This document shows positions 19,673 through 27,377 of a stretch of 64,000 nucleotides of DNA, piece after piece. The notes beneath the pieces were generated by a model, which had not been told where the DNA came from, made no database searches, and saw only the letters and a list, made by a program, of their open reading frames with translations. This DNA comes from Gemmataceae bacterium (GTDB lineage Bacteria > Planctomycetota > Planctomycetia > Gemmatales > Gemmataceae), in NCBI GenBank assembly GCA_019748295.1, contig JAIEPT010000073.1, forward strand, positions 1-64,000, in the 5' to 3' direction. The translations under genes were made by a program, and so were the position numbers. Each line of letters begins with the position of its first letter. The stretch's first letter is position 1.

Positions 19673-20965
19673 ATGCTCAACTTATGGGGCGCTTCGCAAC
19701 GCTTCTGCGACAACCTGTCGCGGCGTAATGTCCTCAAGATCGGCGCGTTTGGTGCGGGGCTTTCCCTCGCCGACATGCTGCGAGCGAAAGCGAACGCCAA
19801 TCCCGGCCAGCCCGCGGGACAGCCGACGTCTCCCAAAGCCGCCATCATGATCTACCTGCCTGGCGGCCCGTCCCACATGGACATGTACGACCTCAAGCCC
19901 GAAGCTCCCATGGAGTATCGCGGCGAATTCAAGCCGACCAGCACCAATGTCCCCGGCATCCAGATCTGCGAACTGATGCCGCGCCAGGCCCGCATGATGG
20001 ACAAGCTCGCCATCATCCGCTCGGTGGTGTCCGTCGATGAACACTCCGATTCGCTGGTGATGTCCGGCTACAGCGAAAACACCAATCGCATCCAGCACCA
20101 TCCTTCGTTCGGCTCAGTCGTTTCTCGCCTCCGCGGCAATGCGGGGGGCGATATTCCCCCCTTCGTCAGCCTTCGCGGCCAATCGATCGGCAGCGAGCCG
20201 GGCTACCTCGGCATCTCCCATCGCGCGTTCACGCCCGATGGTCCTGGCCTGAGCAATCTCGCGATGGCGAACGGCGTCAACCAGGATCGCACCGACGATC
20301 GCCGCAGCCTGCTCCACTCATTCGACGCGGTTCGCCGCGACATCGACTCGACGGGAACCATGCGGGGCATGGATACCTTCTCCCAGCGCGCGTTCGAGAT
20401 GGTCGCCTCGGGCTCCACTCGCCGGGCGCTCGATCTCAACCGCGAAGATCCGCGCTCGCGCGATCGCTATAAGGGGATCGAAGGCTTCCTCACGGCTCGC
20501 CGACTCGTCGAATCCGGCGTCGGCTGCGTCACGCTGTCGTACGGCGGATGGGATACCCACTCGGACAACTTCCCGACGCTGCGCCGCCAGCTGCCGGAAC
20601 TCGATCGCGGCATCAGCAACCTCGTCCAGGATTTGCACGACCGAGGCTTGGAGCAGGATGTGCTCGTCGTCGTCTGGGGCGAGTTCGGTCGTACGCCTCG
20701 CGTCAACAACACGAACGCGGGTCGCGATCACTGGTCGCCGGTCATGTCCGCGCTGGTTGCCGGCGGCGGCATGAAGATGGGCCAGGTCATCGGCTCCTCG
20801 AACGCTCGCGGCGAAGTGCCACGCGACCGCCGCGTCACGGTGCCGCAAGTGCTCTCGACGTTCTACCAGGCGATGGGCATCGATCCGGCCATGACGTTCC
20901 CGAACCAAACGGGCCGCCCAATGTATATCCTCGACGACCGCGAACCGATCCGCGAACTGCTGTAA
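19673..20965 (+). CDS. DUF1501 (sulfatase-like) secreted protein
   Basis: The 430-residue protein opens with a twin-arginine-type leader (SRRNVLKIGAFGAGLSLADML), implying export of a folded protein. The body has the DUF1501 landmarks IYLPGGPSHMDMYDLKP, GWDTHSDNF, VVWGEFGRTPRVN and GRDHWSP, which form the alkaline-phosphatase/sulfatase-like fold; the metal ligands would be among the Asp/His of these motifs. DUF1501 genes are strongly expanded in Planctomycetota and often pair with DUF1549/DUF1553 cytochrome-type genes, which are absent here. Substrate unknown. A terminator hairpin follows 26 bases after the stop. Confidence 0.93.
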   Translation: MLNLWGASQRFCDNLSRRNVLKIGAFGAGLSLADMLRAKANANPGQPAGQPTSPKAAIMIYLPGGPSHMDMYDLKPEAPMEYRGEFKPTSTNVPGIQICELMPRQARMMDKLAIIRSVVSVDEHSDSLVMSGYSENTNRIQHHPSFGSVVSRLRGNAGGDIPPFVSLRGQSIGSEPGYLGISHRAFTPDGPGLSNLAMANGVNQDRTDDRRSLLHSFDAVRRDIDSTGTMRGMDTFSQRAFEMVASGSTRRALDLNREDPRSRDRYKGIEGFLTARRLVESGVGCVTLSYGGWDTHSDNFPTLRRQLPELDRGISNLVQDLHDRGLEQDVLVVVWGEFGRTPRVNNTNAGRDHWSPVMSALVAGGGMKMGQVIGSSNARGEVPRDRRVTVPQVLSTFYQAMGIDPAMTFPNQTGRPMYILDDREPIRELL

Positions 20966-20991
20966 CCAGGCAGATGAATTCGAATTCGGAT

Positions 20992-21021
20992 AGCCCAGGA
21001 TGAAGTCCTGGGCTTTCTCTT
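20992..21021 (+). terminator. Rho-independent terminator after DUF1501 gene
   Basis: A 9-bp perfect stem AGCCCAGGA/TCCTGGGCT with a five-base loop is followed by the T-rich run TTCTCTTT. It lies 26 bases after the DUF1501 stop and immediately before the small gene pair. Confidence 0.75.
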
Positions 21022-21035
21022 TAGCCTTAACCAAG

Positions 21036-21256
21036 ATGAACGACCATCCGAACAAGCACATTCGAGAAGCCATCGATTTTGCGGTCTCGATCGGCTGGAG
21101 GCTGGTAAATCAAACGCACGCGCCCATGCGTGGGGCTGGCTTTATTGCCCAGCCGATACCCGTGGCGGCTGCATTGCGTCGGTTTACGGGACGCCTCGCG
21201 TGCCCGAACACCACGCTCGCTACATTCGTCGAATGGTGGATGCGTGTCCGCACTGA
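21036..21256 (+). pseudogene. HicA-like small gene broken by a one-base frameshift
   Basis: The frame from the ATG at 21036 reads MNDHPNKHIREAIDFAVSIG followed by WRLV, then becomes nonsense. Shifting by one base at 21107 restores KSNARAHAWGWLYCP, GGCIASVYGTPRVPEHHARY and IRRMVDACPH to a TGA at 21254-21256. The joined 73-residue product matches a small family I know with the pattern NKHIREAIxYA..GWR..KS..HAWG.LYCP....GC..SV..TPR.P..HAR.IRR.VD.CPH, which resembles HicA-type toxins. One missing base after GGT explains it: natural inactivation, sequencing error, or (less likely, no classical slippery site) programmed shifting. The next gene starts eight bases later. Confidence 0.75.
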
Positions 21257-21264
21257 GCCAAATC

Positions 21265-21522
21265 ATGAAGTGCTACCAGTTCGACCTGATCTTGAAAGAC
21301 GTCTCCGACATCTCGGACGAGATGGCGGATCGGCTATTCGCATGCGGATGCGACGATGCGACACCGATGTCCCGCAATGGAGTCGCATGGCTTCACTTCG
21401 ACCGGGAAGAGGCATCCCTTGAAGCGGCGATCCGATCCGCGGTGATGAATGTTCGAGCGAGCGGATTGGACGTGCTGAAAGTCGAGATCGAAGCTGAAGC
21501 CGATTGCCTCACCACACGTTGA
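21265..21522 (+). CDS. Small acidic partner protein (HicB/antitoxin-like position)
   Basis: The 85-residue soluble protein begins MKCYQFDLILKDV and contains SDEMADRLFACGCDDATP, GVAWLHFDRE and LEAAIRSAVMNV. I have seen this family directly downstream of the HicA-like family, so a toxin-antitoxin or regulatory pair is a reasonable inference. The ATG at 21265 lies eight bases after the frameshifted gene's stop; the frame is open upstream to 21130 but that part overlaps the first gene. Exact function unknown. It converges with btaB, which ends 29 bases away. Confidence 0.75.
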   Translation: MKCYQFDLILKDVSDISDEMADRLFACGCDDATPMSRNGVAWLHFDREEASLEAAIRSAVMNVRASGLDVLKVEIEAEADCLTTR

Positions 21523-21551
21523 GCAACACGCATCGACAGCAGGCAGCTGCT

Positions 21552-22313
21552 TTAGAGCGGCTTGCGGCCGGCGAACACGTAGTAGGGCGCGGTCACGAAG
21601 GGCAGCCACGGCACTCGGCCGCGGTGTTCGGCGAAGTAGACCGGTTCGAAGTGGCGATGCAGATAGGGAATGTGGTCGGGATTGGGATGCACGTTGTCGT
21701 TGCCGAACCAAATGGGCCAAAAGCTGCGGGTGCACCAGCCGTGTTTCGCGAACCCCGCCGCGGGATGCTTGCGTGCGACGTAGAAGTCGACCACGCCGAG
21801 GATGCCGCCTGGCTTCAGAACCCGCATCGCGTTTTCCAGCGCGGCGAACCAGTCGGGGATCATCGTCAGCGAATAGGAAAAAGTGACGACGTCCGCCGAT
21901 TCCGGCAAGGCGAACGTCGTGACGTCTTCCACGTGCGTTTTGGCGTTCGTCCAGCCGTGCTTCTTGATGCGTTCGTCGGCCACTCGAAGAAGCGAGGGGG
22001 AAAGATCGACGAGGTGCATCTGCTTCAGCATGCGGACGCGCTCGCCGAGGTATTCGAGATTCGACCCGGTCCCCGCCCCCATTTCGACCCACACGCCGTC
22101 GGCTGGCGTTTGCAGGGCCTGGTAAAGTTCCTCACGGCCGTGGAGCAGCTTCTTGCGGAAGGCGTCGTAGGCGTCGGCCTGGCCGGAGTAGAACGATTCA
22201 AGCCGTTCCTGGTGCGTATTGCCGCGGATCGGGGCAAACGCGAGGCGATAGAGCACTTTCAAATCCGCGACGATCGACATGGCATCTTTCGTTAAGGCGA
22301 GCGGCGATTGCAT
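21552..22313 (-). CDS. btaB: BtaB-like SAM-dependent N-methyltransferase (betaine lipid synthesis)
   Basis: The 253-residue protein is a class I methyltransferase: VWVEMGAGTGSNLEYL (motif I, about residue 75), LVDLSPSLL (acidic residue binding SAM), VTFSYSLTMIPDW and LKPGGILGVVDFY. The N-terminal YRLAFAPIRG...FY.GQADAYDAFRK and the ending HVPY..APYY-like region (RVPWLPFVTAPYYVFAG) are typical of BtaB, which trimethylates diacylglyceryl-homoserine to DGTS. It is downstream of btaA in the same direction, separated by about 230 bases with a hairpin. The ATG at 22313 has a strong GAGGGAG site; alternatives at 22361 and 22280 are weaker. Membrane-associated action is inferred. Confidence 0.88.
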   Translation of the reverse strand: MQSPLALTKDAMSIVADLKVLYRLAFAPIRGNTHQERLESFYSGQADAYDAFRKKLLHGREELYQALQTPADGVWVEMGAGTGSNLEYLGERVRMLKQMHLVDLSPSLLRVADERIKKHGWTNAKTHVEDVTTFALPESADVVTFSYSLTMIPDWFAALENAMRVLKPGGILGVVDFYVARKHPAAGFAKHGWCTRSFWPIWFGNDNVHPNPDHIPYLHRHFEPVYFAEHRGRVPWLPFVTAPYYVFAGRKPL

Positions 22314-22383
22314 TTTCTCCCTCTCCCGAAGGGAAGATCTTGCATCTTCGAATAACGCCAACTCGAAAATCGGCGTCTCACAC

Positions 22384-22442
22384 TAACCCCAAGCGTCATG
22401 TCAGCGAGGGATGACGTTGGCCTCGCTGACGCTTCGGGTTAA
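22384..22442. repeat. Hairpin-forming inverted repeat between btaA and btaB
   Basis: TAACCCC...AAGCGTCA and CAGCGAGG on the left pair with CCTCGCTGACGCTTCGGGTTA on the right (read in pieces), giving about 20 bp with a three-base bulge. It lies in the 230-base gap of the btaAB transcript and could set relative expression or stability. No T-tract is clear. Confidence 0.65.
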
Positions 22443-22543
22443 TGCAGAAACTCCCTCGCCTCATTGCTCCGAAACCACCTGCGTCGAAGCTGCAAGATCC
22501 TGGAGAGTGGGGAGGAAGACAGCTGCTCGCTTGTACCTTCAGC

Positions 22544-23743
22544 TTATGCCGCGTTCAAATCGGCGATGTAGAAGCTGCCGTAGGTATGCACGCGGTCTTG
22601 CTCGTGCAGCTGGCTGGCGAGGGTCCGGTCGTACTTCAACCACTCGCCCAGCGGCCTCGTGACTCCTTCACGCCGCACCGGGATCGGATCGACGTAGTCC
22701 ACCGTGAGCCCGCCGGAACGGAACAAGATCCGGGTATGTTCGTCGGCCCGGTCGGAAAGGGCCTGCCATTGGTGACGAAGGATCGGTTGCCGATGCGTGC
22801 TGAGCCAGTCCATATGATCGAGCAGCACGAAGCGCGAGATCTTTTCGTCGCCGCTGTTCAAGAAGCGGAGCACCGACCCAGTATATGTCTCGACGCGATC
22901 GACGAGCCCGCCTTTGAGTTTGGCGAAGTTCTCTTCCTTGAGATACTCGGGGCAACATTCGCGCGAATAGCTGCCGGTGAGATAGACGCGCCAGAAATAG
23001 TTGTCCTGGAACGGCAGCTTCGTGAACACCGCCTGAATGCTGTCCTCGATGAACTTCGCGATCCCTCCGGGATACGTCTTATCCACCTGCTGACGCTGCG
23101 CCCGCGGCACGCCCATCAGCGAAAGCGTCAGATCGCGGCCCGCGACCCATTTCATGAATTCGGTCCAGAAGACTTCGTGCAGCTGATTTGAGTAAATCTT
23201 CTGCTGATCCGCGAGCGACTTCGCATTCAAGAAATCTTCCATCGCCGAACGCACTTTGGCGATCCGATTGATGTAGACGTTGATCCCGTAGGCCAAGACG
23301 CCCGAGGCGCCGAAGAAGTAGAACGAAGGCCGAGGCCCCCTCCCCGCGAAGACGCCGATGTGGCGGTCCCAGTAACGCCGGCTCCGCGGGCCAAGTTCCG
23401 GCCGAAGGGCGGTGCGGTAGAGTTCATCCGCGTTCTTGGCGGCCCCGTCGCCGAACATCGCGAAGAAGTCGTCGAACTCGAGCGTGCGGATTCCCGCGAT
23501 CTTGAGTTCGAGAAGCGCGTTTTGTCGGTGGTTCATGTCGATCGCGTAGATCTTCTTCGGCCCCAGGCATGCGTAATCGAGCGCGTTGCAACCGGCAGAG
23601 GTGATCATGGCGAGCGTGTCGTTCGGCCCTAGATTCAGGGCCTGCCGATCGAGCCGGGGATCTTCCCAGCAAGTGTTGTAGACGAGGTTGTGCCCATGCA
23701 CCCATTGGAAGCAGAAGTTGGAGATCCAATCGCCGAGCTTCAT
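22544..23743 (-). CDS. btaA: BtaA-like S-adenosylmethionine:diacylglycerol 3-amino-3-carboxypropyltransferase (DUF3419)
   Basis: The 399-residue protein matches DUF3419/BtaA: VYNTCWEDPRLDRQAL near the N-terminus, MITSAGCNALDYACLGP, IYAIDMNHRQNALLELK (SAM binding), and FVLLDHMDWL in the C-terminal half. BtaA moves the aminocarboxypropyl group of SAM to diacylglycerol, the first step of DGTS betaine lipid synthesis. The ATG at 23743 follows GAAGGA. A plcP-like gene ends 57 bases upstream and btaB follows downstream, giving a complete phospholipid-to-betaine-lipid route. Length is near that of bacterial BtaA. Confidence 0.92.
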   Translation of the reverse strand: MKLGDWISNFCFQWVHGHNLVYNTCWEDPRLDRQALNLGPNDTLAMITSAGCNALDYACLGPKKIYAIDMNHRQNALLELKIAGIRTLEFDDFFAMFGDGAAKNADELYRTALRPELGPRSRRYWDRHIGVFAGRGPRPSFYFFGASGVLAYGINVYINRIAKVRSAMEDFLNAKSLADQQKIYSNQLHEVFWTEFMKWVAGRDLTLSLMGVPRAQRQQVDKTYPGGIAKFIEDSIQAVFTKLPFQDNYFWRVYLTGSYSRECCPEYLKEENFAKLKGGLVDRVETYTGSVLRFLNSGDEKISRFVLLDHMDWLSTHRQPILRHQWQALSDRADEHTRILFRSGGLTVDYVDPIPVRREGVTRPLGEWLKYDRTLASQLHEQDRVHTYGSFYIADLNAA

Positions 23744-23800
23744 GGTTTGGTTCCTTCGGAGAGCCTGAGAGAAAGGCTCCGGCCGCCTGGAGATATCACG

Positions 23801-24502
23801 TCAATCCGTCACATGGTGGAGCTGCACGCCGCGTTCGTCGTCGGCGGTCACATAGGCGCACGGCGATTCGGTCCACGAACCGGTGTTGAGGTAATGAATC
23901 TCTTCCACCTTCGTGTCTTCGGCAAAATGGGTGTGTCCGGTGATCACGCCCGGATAGCCGTGATGGCGGGCAAACGCCACCGACTGATCGCGGACGTAGG
24001 CGAGAATCCCGCCCCACCGCTTGGACTTTCTCTTGAGCCACTTGGCGAGCTTTTTGTTGATCTTGGTCGTGAATTGGTACGCGATGAACGCGACTTCCGT
24101 GACGAGCGGATAGCGCATGGTCGGGTCGAACCGGTCCCCGTGGAGCACGAGATAGCTCTGATCCCGAACCGAGAGCAAATACTCTTCCAGCATCGGCACG
24201 CCGAGGAGAGCCGGGAGCACGTTGCCGGTGGTGAGATGCCCGTTGGCCTCGGCGGGGACGAAGTCGATCTCGTGATCGTGGTTGCCGCGAATAAGCACCA
24301 GCTCGACCGACCTGGCGAGGTCGCGGAAGCGATTCAGCACCGACCAATGGTGCTTGTCGAGCTTCCGCAGATTGACGTTGTGGATGGTGTCGCCGTTCAA
24401 GATCAAACGTCCGAACTTTTCCTTATCCAGCACATCATGAACGGCGGAGCAGCAACTATGTTTGCTGCCGAGATGAATGTCGGAAAGAATAAGAGTCCTC
24501 AT
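23801..24502 (-). CDS. Metallophosphoesterase, probable PlcP-type phospholipase C
   Basis: The 233-residue protein has all calcineurin-type metal motifs: SDIHLG (about 7), NGDTIH (about 37), RGNHDHE (about 73), VLHGDRFD and GHTHFAE (about 190). The fold is that of UDP-2,3-diacylglucosamine pyrophosphatase (LpxH/YbbF) but rhizobial PlcP, the phospholipase C used in phosphate-starvation lipid remodelling, belongs to the same family. Linkage to btaA and btaB favours the PlcP reading: it would release diacylglycerol from phospholipids for BtaA. No signal peptide. An AGGGGGG site precedes the ATG. LpxH-like or other phosphoesterase activity remains possible. Confidence 0.85.
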   Translation of the reverse strand: MRTLILSDIHLGSKHSCCSAVHDVLDKEKFGRLILNGDTIHNVNLRKLDKHHWSVLNRFRDLARSVELVLIRGNHDHEIDFVPAEANGHLTTGNVLPALLGVPMLEEYLLSVRDQSYLVLHGDRFDPTMRYPLVTEVAFIAYQFTTKINKKLAKWLKRKSKRWGGILAYVRDQSVAFARHHGYPGVITGHTHFAEDTKVEEIHYLNTGSWTESPCAYVTADDERGVQLHHVTD

Positions 24503-24508
24503 GCCCCC

Positions 24509-24526
24509 CTGTTATCGCGGCGTTAT
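24509..24526. promoter_or_regulatory. Possible Pho-box-like direct repeat
   Basis: CTGTTAT, four bases, then GCGTTAT resembles two Pho-box half-sites with the usual 11-base period. It starts only seven bases upstream of the plcP-like ATG and is in reversed orientation to the gene, so a normal activator position is doubtful. Confidence 0.2.
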
Positions 24527-24600
24527 GAGAAAACGGAATGAAGGGCATGTGTGTTCCAAACGGAAGTTCGGGACTTGGACGTCGCACGGAGAGCAGCGGA

Positions 24601-26553
24601 CTACGGACGGTTTTCGTCGCGATTCAGCTGGTACGACTTGATCTTGCGGTCCAGAGTTGATCGTTCGATGGCCAGGATGGTCGCTGCCTGACTCTTGTTC
24701 CACTCGGTGTGTTCCAGCGTCGCGAGGATGTGGCGCTTTTCGATCTCTTCCAGGGCGACCGGTTCGTAGGCCAATGGCGCTGTCGCGCTGCTCAGCAATT
24801 CCAGCGACGACAACCAAATGTCGCTGGGTTCCAGGATTTGGCCTTTGCTGAGCACGACGGCCCGTTCCACGGCGTTGCGCAACTCGCGGACGTTGCCCGG
24901 CCAATCGTAGGCTTCCATCTTCTTGATCGCCGCGGGGGAGAAGCCGCGGATGCGTCGCCCCGCTTCGCGCACGAATCGCTGGAGAAAATGGTTTGCCAAG
25001 ATCGGGATATCGCTGCGGCGTTCGCGGAGGGGGGGCGCCTGAATCTCGACGACTTGCAGGCGGAAGAAGAGATCGCGGCGAAACTTTCCTTCGCCGATCA
25101 GCTTTTCGAGCGGCTGATTCGTGGCCGCCACGACCCGGACGTCGGTTTTGATGGGCGTGCCTCCGCCGACGCGTTCGAAGGGATGGCCTTCGAGCACGCG
25201 GAGCAGCTTCGCCTGGGTGTTGACCGCCATCTCGCCGATTTCATCCAAGAAGATCGTGCCGCGATTGGCCGCCTCGAACTTGCCGACCTTCTTTTCCGTC
25301 GCTCCGGTGAAAGCTCCCTTCTCATGGCCGAAGAGTTCGCTCTCCAGCAGCGTCTCGGCGATCGCGGCACAGTTAAGGCAGATGAAAGGACCGGCTTTAC
25401 GCGGGCTGGTGTAATGGATGGCGCGGGCGACCAACTCTTTTCCCGAGCCCGACTCGCCGCGGATGAGCACCGTCGCATTGGTCCCCGCGACACGCGAGAT
25501 TTGTTCGTGGATGTTCGCAATCGATTGGCTGTCGCCCACCAGTTCCGACTCGACGCCGAGCTGAGTGCGAAGCTGCTCGTTTTCGTCCTGGAGGGTTTCT
25601 TGCCGAAGGAGCTGACCGACCGCGATCGCGAGTTGCTTCGCGACGGCGACGACGAACTCAAGATCTTCCGCGTTGAGCACCTTGTGCGGGTCGGTGCCGT
25701 AGAGATGGATCAACCCATGCACCTTGGGGCCAACGACGATCGGCGCGCAGATGAGACTGGTCGCCCCCAGGTGCGTGAGGCTTTCGCGGTTCCGCAGATA
25801 GCGATCGCGGGCCACGTCCTCGGCCAGCACCGCCTCACGGCTTTGCAGCACTTCATGCGATACGAACTCGGAAACCGGCGAATAGAAGCGGAGGCTTGGA
25901 TCGCGATGTCGGCTGACCGTGACTTCCAGTTCGCGCCCTTCTTTCAGCGTCAGGATGGCGCCCACATCGGCGGCTTGGATCGATTCGAGCAAGCCGTCAA
26001 GTACGATGCGGGCCAGTTCCTCGAACGAGACGGCCGAACCCATGTCGAAGGCGAGGCGATAGAGGTGCGACAGATCGCGGCTCAAGCTGCGAGTGGTCGC
26101 GGCCTTGGAGCCGACCGTGGTCGTCTCCTCCTGGCCGTCAGGGGGCAGCGGCGTGAGGAAGCGAGTATTGCCCAGGCGTTTGCGGATTTGCAGCGAGTCG
26201 GCGGGGGCCGGGCTGCCGATCTCGGGGAGTTGGTCGAACTCCTCCACGAAGACGATGTTGGTTCGGCCGATCTGAAACTCGTCGGTCGGCGTGAGTTCCC
26301 ATTCGGCGTCGGCGGAAAGCGTGGCGCCGCGAACGCGCGTGCCGTTGAGGCTTTTCAGATCGCGCAGCCGCCAGTGCCCTTCGGAGAAACTGACCTCCGC
26401 ATGCTCGCGCGAGGCGAGTTCGTCCTTGAGGACGATGCGCGACGTATTCGCGCGCCCAAGCGTGTAGCGCTGGCCGGCTTCGAGGGGAAAGACGTCCCCG
26501 TAGCCGTCATCGTGGCGAAGGACCAGGAAAGGGCCGTTCGGTGCGGACTGCAT
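24601..26553 (-). CDS. Sigma54-dependent activator with FHA and GAF domains
   Basis: The 650-residue protein has an N-terminal FHA domain (about 25-110; YTLGRANTSRI, LASREHAEV, LKSLNGTRVRG), a GAF domain (about 175-320), an AAA+ sigma54-interaction domain (Walker A GESGSGKE about 367, GAFTGA about 411, FLDEIGEM, and the arginine finger region FRRDLFFRL) and a C-terminal Fis-type helix-turn-helix (NKSQAATILAIERSTLDRKI, about 615-640). It should activate sigma54 promoters in response to a phosphothreonine-bearing partner through FHA, in the manner of myxobacterial FHA activators. No adjacent Ser/Thr kinase is seen. Targets unknown; the neighbouring lipid trio is on the same strand but nothing links them directly. 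Confidence 0.94.
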   Translation of the reverse strand: MQSAPNGPFLVLRHDDGYGDVFPLEAGQRYTLGRANTSRIVLKDELASREHAEVSFSEGHWRLRDLKSLNGTRVRGATLSADAEWELTPTDEFQIGRTNIVFVEEFDQLPEIGSPAPADSLQIRKRLGNTRFLTPLPPDGQEETTTVGSKAATTRSLSRDLSHLYRLAFDMGSAVSFEELARIVLDGLLESIQAADVGAILTLKEGRELEVTVSRHRDPSLRFYSPVSEFVSHEVLQSREAVLAEDVARDRYLRNRESLTHLGATSLICAPIVVGPKVHGLIHLYGTDPHKVLNAEDLEFVVAVAKQLAIAVGQLLRQETLQDENEQLRTQLGVESELVGDSQSIANIHEQISRVAGTNATVLIRGESGSGKELVARAIHYTSPRKAGPFICLNCAAIAETLLESELFGHEKGAFTGATEKKVGKFEAANRGTIFLDEIGEMAVNTQAKLLRVLEGHPFERVGGGTPIKTDVRVVAATNQPLEKLIGEGKFRRDLFFRLQVVEIQAPPLRERRSDIPILANHFLQRFVREAGRRIRGFSPAAIKKMEAYDWPGNVRELRNAVERAVVLSKGQILEPSDIWLSSLELLSSATAPLAYEPVALEEIEKRHILATLEHTEWNKSQAATILAIERSTLDRKIKSYQLNRDENRP

Positions 26554-26780
26554 GAGGTCTCGGAGAGTACGCCGCTTGGGTTATGGGGAATGAAGTTACC
26601 ATACGCCGCTGTGCGGAGAGAGGACAGATCGACCGAGCCGCGATCGTTGAAAGGAAACATCGTGCGTGGAGTCGCCTAGGCGGCAGATCTTGCCTGATCT
26701 GCCGGCGATCCGGCAACTTCGTCAGGATTGCGCGACAGTGCCGTCTATAGGGATTCCGATGATTGCACCAGGAGGGCGGC

Positions 26781-27005
26781 ATGCGACGATTCTTGCTGGC
26801 AACGATCTTTCCCCTGGCGCTCGTGGGCTGCCTTAATCCTCTCTACTCGCGCGTCGATCGACTCAGCGAGCAAATGTCGGAGATGAGCGCGAAGCTTGAT
26901 GAAACCAACAAGCAGCTCGCCGCTCTCGAAAAGCAACTTGATACGGCCAGCTCCAAGATGAACTCGTTCGGCGGCTTGTTCGGTTTTCCGTCACCGAAGA
27001 AATAG
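26781..27005 (+). CDS. Small coiled-coil lipoprotein
   Basis: A 74-residue protein with a lipoprotein signal (RRFLLATIFPLALVGC; lipid-modified Cys17) and one long amphipathic helix with heptad hydrophobics (VDRLSEQMSEMSAKLDE, NKQLAALEKQLD). Size and layout resemble Lpp-type or other outer-membrane spacer lipoproteins, but I see no family match. The ATG at 26781 follows GGAGG at good spacing; the in-frame ATG at 26763 is less likely. It is divergent from the sigma54 activator and followed by a palindromic repeat element. Confidence 0.75.
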   Translation: MRRFLLATIFPLALVGCLNPLYSRVDRLSEQMSEMSAKLDETNKQLAALEKQLDTASSKMNSFGGLFGFPSPKK

Positions 27006-27043
27006 CCATGAGCACCCGCAGATCCCGACAGGTCTAGCAATCT

Positions 27044-27270
27044 TTTACGCCAACGGCGTTGCAGCGCACAGCCCAGGGTTGCGAGCGAAGCGAGCTACCC
27101 TGGGTAACGCAAGAAGAGAGATGGACTATCCCGGAGGGATTGGAGCCACAGATATCCACGAGTTGCTCGAACCCCTTTGGGGTACTTGCAGAGAATCGGA
27201 GCAATGACCCAGGGTAGGCTCCCTTCGGTCGCCAACCCTGGGCTGTGCGCTGCTACGCCGTTTGCGTAGA
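27044..27270. repeat. Palindromic intergenic element, copy 1
   Basis: A ~227-bp element begins TTTACGCCAACGGCGTT and ends with a degenerate complement (CTACGCCGTTTGCGTAGA). Inside each end lie AGCGCACAGCCCAGGGTT and its complement AACCCTGGGCTGTGCGCT. It is homologous to 53185-53414 over its full length. The short reading frame across it is not conserved between copies, so it is probably non-coding. It could be a REP/MITE-like element or an RNA-level hairpin. Confidence 0.85.
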
Positions 27271-27377
27271 AGATCGGCAGCTTTGCACTTCGGCGCTAAC
27301 ATTTAGCGATTAAAGGCAGGCGGCGTACTTCATGAAGTACGCCGTCTGCCTCCCGTCGCTACGCCAGGTTTCGAAAC

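Noticed and set aside
24709-26679. Long plus-strand frame opposite the sigma54 activator
   Set aside because: The minus strand carries an unmistakable FHA-GAF-AAA-HTH protein; the opposite frame has no motif.
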